Positions 9,189 to 16,094 of a stretch of 64,000 nucleotides of DNA are shown here, one piece after another (position 1 is the first letter of the stretch; the number at the start of each line of letters is the position of its first letter). A program made the translations under genes and the position numbers. Origin of the DNA: Phytohabitans kaempferiae (GTDB lineage Bacteria; Actinomycetota; Actinomycetes; Mycobacteriales; Micromonosporaceae); assembly GCF_042433955.1 (NCBI RefSeq), contig NZ_JBHLUH010000036.1, positions 1 to 64,000 of the forward strand. Direction: 5' to 3'. The notes below the pieces were generated by a model. It saw only the letters and a list, made by a program, of their open reading frames with translations, searched no databases and was not told the origin of the DNA.

Positions 9189-10148
9189 TCAGAAGAAACG
9201 CCTCCGGACGACGGGGAACAGGATGAACAGGCACATGACGGCGATGGCCATGGTGATGACGCCGAGCGTGGACGCGTAGGGCAGGTTGAAGTAGACGAAG
9301 GCCTCGTTGTAGATGGCGACGGCCAGGGTCTCGGTCGCCCGGTCGGGACCGCCACGCGTGATGGCGTAGATGAAGTCGAACGTGGTGAACGTCCACAGGC
9401 CGGTGACGATCATCGCGAGCACCGCGGAGCTTTGAATCGCCGGCCAGGTCACGTGGCGAAACTGGGCCCGGGGGCTGGCTCCGTCGACCCGTGCGGCCTC
9501 GTAGAGCTCGGCCGGCACCGACTGGAGCGCCGCGAGCAGCATGAGCGTACACAGTGGATAGGCGATCCAGATGGTCGGCATCAGTACGCCGATCAGCGCC
9601 GTTTCCGGGTCGAAGAACCAGGCGACGTTCTGGTCGATCAGGCCGACCTTGCGCAACAGGTAGTTGAACACGCCGTAGGTGCCGTCGAGCATCCACACGA
9701 AGGTGACCGTCGCGACGACGCCGGGGATCGCCCACGGGATCAGGACGAGCGTGCGCAGCCAACGCCGGCCGACCAGCCGGCGGCGCAGCACGAGCGCGCT
9801 GAGCAGGCCGATCGTGAACGCGCCGGCCACGGTGGCCAGCGTGTAGATGGCGGTGATGCGTAACGCTTCCCAGGTCTCCGGGTTGGAGAGCACGGCGCGG
9901 TAGTTGTTCGTGGTGAACGGGAGGTCGTTCACCTCGCTCATGATCATCGTCTTGCCGTCGCGCAGGCTCAGGTTCACGATCATGTAGAGGGGGAACCCGA
10001 TGAACAGCAGCGCGACCAGGACGGCGGGCAGCAACATGACCGCGGACAGGCGGCTGTTGCGGGACCGTAGCGTGCGGCGGCGACGCCGCGTCGAGGTGGG
10101 CCGGTTTCTGGTGACGAGGCGGGTCTCGCCGGGCGGGGCGAGGGACAT
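9189..10148 (-). CDS. CUT1 sugar ABC transporter permease (MalF type)
   Basis: 319 residues with an Arg-rich cytoplasmic N-terminus (residues about 13-35), about six membrane helices and the EAA loop ELYEAARVDGASPRAQFRHV. It is the MalF-like partner of the permease encoded downstream. A gap of about 100 bp separates it from the binding-protein gene, with no promoter recognised. Cargo is inferred as an arabinogalactan-derived oligosaccharide or sugar acid because of the co-transcribed catabolic genes. Confidence 0.92.
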   Translation of the reverse strand: MSLAPPGETRLVTRNRPTSTRRRRRTLRSRNSRLSAVMLLPAVLVALLFIGFPLYMIVNLSLRDGKTMIMSEVNDLPFTTNNYRAVLSNPETWEALRITAIYTLATVAGAFTIGLLSALVLRRRLVGRRWLRTLVLIPWAIPGVVATVTFVWMLDGTYGVFNYLLRKVGLIDQNVAWFFDPETALIGVLMPTIWIAYPLCTLMLLAALQSVPAELYEAARVDGASPRAQFRHVTWPAIQSSAVLAMIVTGLWTFTTFDFIYAITRGGPDRATETLAVAIYNEAFVYFNLPYASTLGVITMAIAVMCLFILFPVVRRRFF

Positions 10149-10250
10149 CGGCGAAACTCCCGGGGGGTGAGGTCGGGCACGGCCGGCGGTACGGGGGCGC
10201 GGACCGACCCGGCGCGGAGGTCGGGTCGGTCCGTCCCGAAGTGGACCGGA

Positions 10251-11549
10251 TCAGGGTTGGGTGATCGCGGCCAGTTTCTTCTCGAGGTCCGTCAGTACGG
10301 TCATCGTCGGGTCGTCGGTCGTCAGCAACCGCATCATCGCGTCGATGATCGTCTTTTCGATCTCGCCGAAGTTGGCTCGGAAGTTGTCGCTGGGCGGAAA
10401 CTCGGGGACGGCGTTCTCGACGTTCTTCTCGACGACGCCCACCACGGGAAGGCGAGTCGCGAGCTCCGCCGGCACCACTCCGACCCGACCCGGGGCGGCG
10501 TAGACCTTCTCCGCCCACAACGCCTGGATCTCGGGCTTGGCAGCCGTCTCGATCAGCTCCCACACCAGTTGCTTGCGCTCGTCGCTGATGCCCTTCGGGA
10601 TCGACAGCGACGTGCCCACCAGGGCGATGGAGTTCTGGAACGGGCTGGGCGCGGCCTGGATCTTGGGCAGAACGTCGGCGGGCGCGTTGTCGTCAAGGAA
10701 GCTCTGCACCCAGTTGCCGTCGTGCGACATGGCGACCTTGCCGTCCGCGAGCAGCTGACGGTACTGGCCGCCGTTGAGCCCGGGCGGAGCCTTCTTGGCC
10801 AGCTCGCGGTAGAGCTCGACGGCCGCGACCGTCTTCGGGTCGGTGACGCTCCACCGGCCGTCGGTGATCCACGCGCCACCCATGCCGACGATGAACGAGT
10901 TCGACTCGCCGAACAGGTTCGAGTGGCTTGTCGTCGTCGCACCCCACGGGTTGAAGTTCGAGCCACCGGCGGCGCCCAGCTTGTTGACGGCGTCCCGCAG
11001 GCCCTCGGGAGTTGACGGCGGAGCGGTGACGCCGGCCTGCTGGAGGAACGTCTCGTTGTAGAAGATCACCCGGGTCAGCGCGTGCAACGGCAGCGCGAGC
11101 TGCTGGCCATCGATGATCCGTTCCTTGCTGAAGTCGCGCCACTGGTCGAGCAGGCCGCTGCTCTTCAGGCGTTCGTCGAGCGGCTCGAGCTGCCCGGTGG
11201 CGGCGAACGCGAAGAAGTGGTTGCCCGAGGCGATGACGTCCGGCGGCCGGCCAGCCGACAGGCGGGTGACCATCTGGTTCTGGAAGTCGTCGTTGCTGAC
11301 GAAGTAGAGGTTGACCTTGACGTTGGGGTGGGTCTTCTCGAAGTCGGCCACGATCGCCTTGAGGACGTCGCCGTTGCCAGGCTCGTTCACCTGCCACGAC
11401 GGGAAGTCGAGAACGATCTCGTTGCCCTCGTCGCCGCTGTCTCCGCCACCGCATCCGCTGAGCAGCATGGCGACGGCGGCCAACCCGGCAAGACCTGTGC
11501 GCCACGCGCTGCGGCCCAATGTGACACGTTTGCGTTTTCCACGATCCAT
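10251..11549 (-). CDS. Sugar-binding lipoprotein of the CUT1 transporter
   Basis: 432 residues. The N-terminus has a Lys/Arg-rich n-region, a hydrophobic core and the lipobox MLLSGC with lipidation at Cys33. The rest is a family-1 extracellular solute-binding protein (LDFPSWQVNE, AGRPPDVIASG, later KVAMSHDGNWV). It captures the sugar outside the membrane for the two permeases encoded downstream. It is the first gene of the operon; its promoter and tandem operator lie at 11629-11696. Confidence 0.92.
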   Translation of the reverse strand: MDRGKRKRVTLGRSAWRTGLAGLAAVAMLLSGCGGGDSGDEGNEIVLDFPSWQVNEPGNGDVLKAIVADFEKTHPNVKVNLYFVSNDDFQNQMVTRLSAGRPPDVIASGNHFFAFAATGQLEPLDERLKSSGLLDQWRDFSKERIIDGQQLALPLHALTRVIFYNETFLQQAGVTAPPSTPEGLRDAVNKLGAAGGSNFNPWGATTTSHSNLFGESNSFIVGMGGAWITDGRWSVTDPKTVAAVELYRELAKKAPPGLNGGQYRQLLADGKVAMSHDGNWVQSFLDDNAPADVLPKIQAAPSPFQNSIALVGTSLSIPKGISDERKQLVWELIETAAKPEIQALWAEKVYAAPGRVGVVPAELATRLPVVGVVEKNVENAVPEFPPSDNFRANFGEIEKTIIDAMMRLLTTDDPTMTVLTDLEKKLAAITQP

Positions 11550-11628
11550 TGCAGTGCCTTCTTCTCAGCCGAAGGGGGTGTCCAGCGGTCCGCCGGCGTG
11601 AGCGCCCGTAGAAGCAGACCACTGAGGA

Positions 11629-11663
11629 CTGCATTATGTGCAGTTGCGCTGCGTATCTTGCAG
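11629..11663 (-). promoter_or_regulatory. Tandem-palindrome operator of the ABC/aldonate operon
   Basis: Two 15-bp palindromes, CTGCATTATGTGCAG (11629-11643) and CTGCGTATCTTGCAG (11649-11663), separated by TTGCG, so centre-to-centre 20 bp. The same 35-bp design occurs at 13160-13194 before the galactanase. It directly follows the -10 and so should block transcription when bound. The IclR protein encoded at 12108-12854 is the probable ligand. Confidence 0.8.
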
Positions 11664-11666
11664 CGA

Positions 11667-11696
11667 ACTCTAGAGACGGTTTCGCGCCCATGTCAA
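11667..11696 (-). promoter_or_regulatory. Promoter of the ABC/aldonate operon
   Basis: On the minus strand, TTGACA (complement of 11691-11696), an 18-nt spacer and TAGAGT (complement of 11667-11672) form a near-consensus housekeeping promoter about 120 bp before the binding-protein start. Confidence 0.7.
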
Positions 11697-12107
11697 TCGT
11701 GTGCGCGTGACGTTTCGACAGGTCGCCCTGGCCGATCGGCGAGGCGTCCGCGCCCAGACACCGTCAAAGGGGATGTCCATGGTGGACATCCCGGCGGTCG
11801 TCACGTGCCGTAGACAGGCGCCTGACGTGCGCCTGGAGGTAGCGGGCCCGCGGGGGCGGCGCTCAGCCGTCCGGACGGTCTCCGCCCAGGAAGGCCGCGC
11901 CTCGTCGCAGGTCGGGCAGTTGCCTCGACGCACGGGCCTGAGCTGTGTGTCGCGGTCGGGGCCAGCCAGCCCTCTCGCTCCGCCCCCTACCTCGACATGG
12001 CGCCGCGAGCCGGAGTACGGGCGGCGCCTGGTGGTGGCGGGCGCGAGGTCGCACACCGGCACGCGGCCTTACGCCAGACGCCGCCCGACAGGGAACTTGA
12101 TACAGGC
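11697..12107. other. Intergenic region downstream of iclR
   Basis: About 410 bp between the IclR stop and the operon promoter. No gene is recognised. The only clear structure is the palindrome at 11770-11792. Confidence 0.5.
11770..11792. promoter_or_regulatory. Perfect palindrome GGGATGTCCA-TGG-TGGACATCCC
   Basis: Ten-base arms with a 3-bp centre. It could be a binding site upstream of the operon promoter or a terminator for the IclR transcript; nothing decides between these. Confidence 0.4.
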
Positions 12108-12854
12108 CTAGCGGCGCCGGTGGCCGAGTTCGCGGCTGATGCCGTGCGCGGCATCCAGCAGCGGGCCGACGAACGCGAGCAGCTTCTCGTAGTTGATGCG
12201 GGCGGTCGACACCGAGACGCTCACCGAGCCGGCGACGTTGCCATCGGCGTACAGGATCGGCGCCGAGACACAGCGGATGCCCAGCTCATGCTCCTCGTCG
12301 TCGATCGCGTAGCCACGCTCTCGCGCGGCGGCGAGGTCGGCCAGCAGCGACTCGGGCGTGGTGAGCGTGTGCGGCGTGAAGGCGTGCAGGTCGGTGCTCT
12401 CCACCAGGCGGCGCTGCTGCGCCGGGGGGACGAACGCGAGGATGGCCTTGGCCACCCCGGTGCAGTGCAGCGGCGCGACGATGCCCACGCGTGAGTACAT
12501 CCGGACCGGGCGGCGACTGTCGACCTTGTCGATATAGACGACGTTCTGGTTTTCGAGGATCGCGAGGTGCACGGTCTCGTTGGTCGCGTCACCGAGCTTC
12601 TGCATGAACGGTGCGGCGACGTCGCGCAGGTCGAGGGACTCCAGCGCCCGCTGGCCGAGGTCGAGGATCGTGGCGCCGAGCCGGTAGTCGCCGTCGGCGC
12701 GCTTGTCGACGAGCCGCCAGCTGTGCAGCGTCTGGAGGATTCGCAGGGCGGTGGTGGGATGGACGTCGAGATGCTGCGCGACATCTCGCACGGAGCGCGG
12801 TCCATCCGCGATGAACAGCAGGGAACGCACCGCCCGATCCACCGTCTGGCTCAT
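12108..12854 (-). CDS. IclR-family transcriptional regulator
   Basis: 248 residues. An N-terminal winged HTH (SVRDVAQHLDVHPTTALRIL, residues about 21-40) is followed by the IclR effector domain (VVYIDKVDSRRPVRMYSRVG, LHCTGVAKAILAF, and the C-terminal IRCVSAPILYADGNVAGSVSVS). It lies between the two target promoters that share the CTGCA-N5-TGCAG tandem sites, and IclR proteins commonly bind as paired dimers on adjacent palindromes. I infer that it represses the importer/aldonate operon and the GH53 galactanase until a galactan- or arabinan-derived inducer appears. Confidence 0.9.
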   Translation of the reverse strand: MSQTVDRAVRSLLFIADGPRSVRDVAQHLDVHPTTALRILQTLHSWRLVDKRADGDYRLGATILDLGQRALESLDLRDVAAPFMQKLGDATNETVHLAILENQNVVYIDKVDSRRPVRMYSRVGIVAPLHCTGVAKAILAFVPPAQQRRLVESTDLHAFTPHTLTTPESLLADLAAARERGYAIDDEEHELGIRCVSAPILYADGNVAGSVSVSVSTARINYEKLLAFVGPLLDAAHGISRELGHRRR

Positions 12855-13124
12855 GTTCCACTCCTTACCGGACTGTTGGGGGTCTCTGTCGGACCACGGG
12901 TCACTTCGGGCCGCCTAACTGCTGACGATGCGAGTTGCCGGCGACCGTGAGCAGGGCAGGTCGACGCCGACCCGGCTCGGGGTCGTGGACGGTCCGCGCG
13001 CCGGCGCCACCCCTGCGGAGCGGTCCGGTGGCGTCATTGTGCCCAGCCCGCAAACCGCACCGCTACGCCACCGGGCGGCCTCCACCCCATTACGGCACCT
13101 CGCGAAAACACAGCGTTTACATGA
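12855..13124. other. Intergenic region upstream of iclR
   Basis: No gene is recognised; an ACTCCTT complement (AAGGAGT on the minus strand) just before the IclR start is its ribosome-binding site. Confidence 0.5.
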
Positions 13125-13154
13125 TTGACACAGTGCAGCACGGCGACCTATGGT
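13125..13154 (+). promoter_or_regulatory. Promoter of the GH53 galactanase gene
   Basis: TTGACA (13125-13130), an 18-nt spacer and TATGGT (13149-13154), followed 5 bp later by the tandem operator. This mirrors the architecture of the operon promoter at 11667-11696. Confidence 0.72.
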
Positions 13155-13159
13155 CGCCA

Positions 13160-13194
13160 CTGCAACTTATGCAGTATCGCTGCACATGTTGCAG
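13160..13194 (+). promoter_or_regulatory. Tandem-palindrome operator of the GH53 gene
   Basis: CTGCAACTTATGCAG (13160-13174), spacer TATCG, CTGCACATGTTGCAG (13180-13194): both halves are perfect CTGCA-N5-TGCAG palindromes, 20 bp centre to centre, and they cover the expected transcription start. Confidence 0.82.
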
Positions 13195-13468
13195 CACCGC
13201 AACCCCGTGGTCACCGCAACCCCTGACCCCCCGCCTCCAACGCCCACGACCGGCCAGCAGTCGACCGCGGCCCGCCTCGCGGCCTGCCGGCGACCCGATC
13301 GGGTTCGATCGTGCGAAACCCCCTGCCGACGCTGCCCGGCCGCCGCCGGCGGCGGCTCCGCCAACAGCGAAATCGACCGGCAATCGTATCGCGCCGTCGG
13401 CCCACGTTCTGGCACGCCCGCCGGCCTGGCGGGCACGACGAAAGGGAATCAAAGATGAGGAGTAGCCG
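13195..13468 (+). other. Long 5' leader of the GH53 gene
   Basis: If transcription starts near 13160, the mRNA has a leader of about 310 nt. No upstream ORF with a ribosome-binding site and no known riboswitch was recognised. Confidence 0.45.
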
Positions 13469-15844
13469 ATGAGGCGCCGCACGCGTACAACGACGGGAGC
13501 TGCCGCAGCGCTCGCCCTGCTGGGGTCGAGCCTCCTGATCGCCCCCACCCCCGCGGCCGCCATCAACGGCCAGGCAGTCATCAACCCGATCGAGAGCAAC
13601 ATCGCGGAGAAGTTCTGGGTCAGTGCCACGGCCAGCAGCGGAGGCCAGTCGGCCGCGGCCGCGATCGACCAGGATCCGTCGACGGCGTGGCACGCCGCCA
13701 ACCAGGCACCGGGCGAGTCGCTGACCCTGGACCTCGGCGGCACCTACGACAACCTCCGCAAGGTCGAGGTCGTGTTCCCCGACACCGGAGCGGTCTACCA
13801 GTACCGGCTCCAGGCCTCCCCAGACGGTACACAGTGGACGACGATCGGTGACCGGTCCGCGAACGCCCGGCCCGGTCGCGGCGGCGTCGATCTGTTCACC
13901 TCGCCCGGAACCCGCTACGTGCGGGTCACGATCACCGGCGTTTCGCCCGGCGCCACGGTCGGCATCAGCGAGGTCAAGGTCTTCAACTACCTGCGCGACG
14001 AGCTGATCCTGGGCGCCGACATCTCCTACGTCGACGACTTCCAGACGCGCGACTACTGGGTCAACCCGCTGGACGCCGACCGCGGCGCCGGACCCGCGTT
14101 GCTCGACGTGGTCAAGGACCGCGGCATGGAGTACGTACGGCTGCGCGTCTTCAACGAACCGCGCAGCGAGAGCAGCGGCAACGTCAACGCGATCCCCCGT
14201 CAAGGCCCGGAGCGGACGCTGACCTCCGCTCAGTGGGTCAAGCAGCGCGGGCTCGGCCTCGGCGTCGACTTCCACTACGCCGACTCGTGGGCCGATCCGG
14301 GCAAGCAGCCCAAGCCACGGGCCTGGGCCGAGCTGAGCTTCCCGGATCTGCAGACCGCGCTGTACGACTACACCTACGACTACGTCCGCCAGCTCGTGAA
14401 CCAGGGCACCACGCCTGACAAGGTGGCGGTCGGCAACGAGGTCAACAACGGCTTCCTCTGGGGCAGCGAAGCGACCAACGCGCCCGCCCCCGGCCCCGTG
14501 ATCGGCACGGCCAACCCGGCGTACTTCCGCAACCAGGCGAACGTGTACCAGTCACAGCCGGGCGGCGGCATCCTCTGGCAGTACTGGAACTCCACGGACC
14601 CGGCCGAGTACCAGCTCTACCTCGACTCCTGGGAGCGGTTCAGCGCACTGGTCGCCAAGGGCATCGCCGCCGTACGTGCCGCCTCCCCCACCACGAAGGT
14701 GGAGGTGCACTCGCTGGTCGGCTCCGGCGTCGGCAACCGCACTGGCCTGGAGAAGGCCATGGAGTACTGGCACCAGTTGCTGACCCGCCTGCACGCGCAG
14801 GGCCAGGACATCGACGTCATCGCGCTGTCCTACTACCCCGAGCACCACGGCACGATGGAATCGCTCGAGCGGAACATGTACACGATCTCGACCACCTACC
14901 CGAAGTACCCGATCATCATCACCGAGACCGCCTACCCGGCCAGCGGCAACACCCCGCAGCCGAACTCCATCTACCCCCGCACGATCCAGGGCCAGGCCGA
15001 CGCGATCCAGCGCGTCATCCAGGCCAACAACGACCTGGTCAACAACCAGGGCGTTGGCATGCTGACGTGGGAGCCGGCGAGCTTCCAGACGATGTTCCGA
15101 TCCGTGCCGGGCATGTCCAACACCTACGAGCCGCACGCGTCGATCGACATCTACAACAAAAGCGCGGCTCGGCACGTGCTGGAGAACACCATCTACACCG
15201 CCACCACGGTCGGCTCCGCGCCCGCGCTGCCGTCAACCGTAAAGGTGCTCACCACCGCCGGCGGTGCCGTCGCCGACACCCCGGTGACCTGGAACGCCCT
15301 GCCCGAGGGCGCGACATCGGCCGCCGGCCAGGTCACCGTGACCGGCACCACCGAACGTGGACCAGTCACCGCCGTCGTCGACGTCGTCACCGCCTACCGC
15401 GGCGTGGCGTGCACGTCCGTCATCACGGGTAGCCGCTCGGGGCCGCTGGTGGTCTCCACCGGCGTCACCTGCCTGAACGGTGCCACCGTGAGCGGGCCGG
15501 TGACCGTGCGTGCCGGCGCTGGCCTCGTGGCCACCGGTGCCCGGATCTCGGGGCCGATCACCGCCACCGGCGCGGCGGTGGCCGCGCTGTGCGGCACCAC
15601 CGTCAGCGGGCCGGTCCGGCTCGACCGGAGCGAGGCCGTCCAACTCGGCAATCCGATGCTCGGCTGCGCCTCGAACACCATCAGCGGCCCGGTCTCCGTG
15701 ACCAACACGACCGGGTGGAACGTCATCGCCGGCAACACGATCGCCGGTCCGTTGAGCTGCTCGGGCAACACGCCGCCGCCGGTGAACAACGCGGCGCCCA
15801 ACAAGACCGCCGGCCCCAGAAGCGGCCAGTGCGCGGGACTGTAG
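13469..15844 (+). CDS. Secreted GH53 arabinogalactan endo-beta-1,4-galactanase, multidomain
   Basis: 791 residues, started at the ATG with GAGGAG at 13457-13462. Residues 1-31 are a Sec signal peptide (PTPAAA). Residues about 37-173 form an F5/8 type C/CBM32-like module (SASGGQSAAAAIDQDPSTAWHA). The GH53 domain spans about 175-560, with acid/base Glu324 in VAVGNEVNNG and nucleophile Glu486 in IITETAYP. An Ig-like bacterial module (about 570-650, LPSTVKVLTTAGGAVADTPV) is followed by a C-terminal region with about six repeats of the form (T/S)xSGPv. It should cut the beta-1,4-galactan of type I arabinogalactan (pectin side chains) outside the cell. It is divergent from iclR and has the shared tandem operator. 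Confidence 0.92.
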   Translation: MRRRTRTTTGAAAALALLGSSLLIAPTPAAAINGQAVINPIESNIAEKFWVSATASSGGQSAAAAIDQDPSTAWHAANQAPGESLTLDLGGTYDNLRKVEVVFPDTGAVYQYRLQASPDGTQWTTIGDRSANARPGRGGVDLFTSPGTRYVRVTITGVSPGATVGISEVKVFNYLRDELILGADISYVDDFQTRDYWVNPLDADRGAGPALLDVVKDRGMEYVRLRVFNEPRSESSGNVNAIPRQGPERTLTSAQWVKQRGLGLGVDFHYADSWADPGKQPKPRAWAELSFPDLQTALYDYTYDYVRQLVNQGTTPDKVAVGNEVNNGFLWGSEATNAPAPGPVIGTANPAYFRNQANVYQSQPGGGILWQYWNSTDPAEYQLYLDSWERFSALVAKGIAAVRAASPTTKVEVHSLVGSGVGNRTGLEKAMEYWHQLLTRLHAQGQDIDVIALSYYPEHHGTMESLERNMYTISTTYPKYPIIITETAYPASGNTPQPNSIYPRTIQGQADAIQRVIQANNDLVNNQGVGMLTWEPASFQTMFRSVPGMSNTYEPHASIDIYNKSAARHVLENTIYTATTVGSAPALPSTVKVLTTAGGAVADTPVTWNALPEGATSAAGQVTVTGTTERGPVTAVVDVVTAYRGVACTSVITGSRSGPLVVSTGVTCLNGATVSGPVTVRAGAGLVATGARISGPITATGAAVAALCGTTVSGPVRLDRSEAVQLGNPMLGCASNTISGPVSVTNTTGWNVIAGNTIAGPLSCSGNTPPPVNNAAPNKTAGPRSGQCAGL

Positions 15845-15964
15845 CCGCCTGACCACCGCTTCGCCCGGACTGCCCGACGCACGATCAACCTAGTGCCGAC
15901 GGCCTGACGGCGAAGCCGGACGCAAGCGAAGTCGAGGCGGCCGCGTCAGCCGACACGCCGCAAG

Positions 15965-16001
15965 CCGTGCGGGTACGGGATCGCTCACCGTACCCGCACG
16001 G
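15965..16001. terminator. Terminator hairpin 1 between convergent genes
   Basis: Perfect 14-bp stem (15965-15978 with 15988-16001) and a 9-nt loop, 121 bp past the galactanase stop. No T-tract. Confidence 0.7.
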
Positions 16002-16038
16002 CCGAGCCGTCTCGCGGTCACGGCGACTGACGATCCGG

Positions 16039-16076
16039 CCCTGAGTGGGGCCAGGCGATCCCGCCCCCACTCAGGG
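16039..16076. terminator. Terminator hairpin 2 between convergent genes
   Basis: Perfect 12-bp stem CCCTGAGTGGGG (16039-16050) / CCCCACTCAGGG (16065-16076), 14-nt loop, 19 bp beyond the stop of the minus-strand secreted protein. It is placed to stop transcription from either side. Confidence 0.72.
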
Positions 16077-16094
16077 TCTACTTCGGATAGTTGG

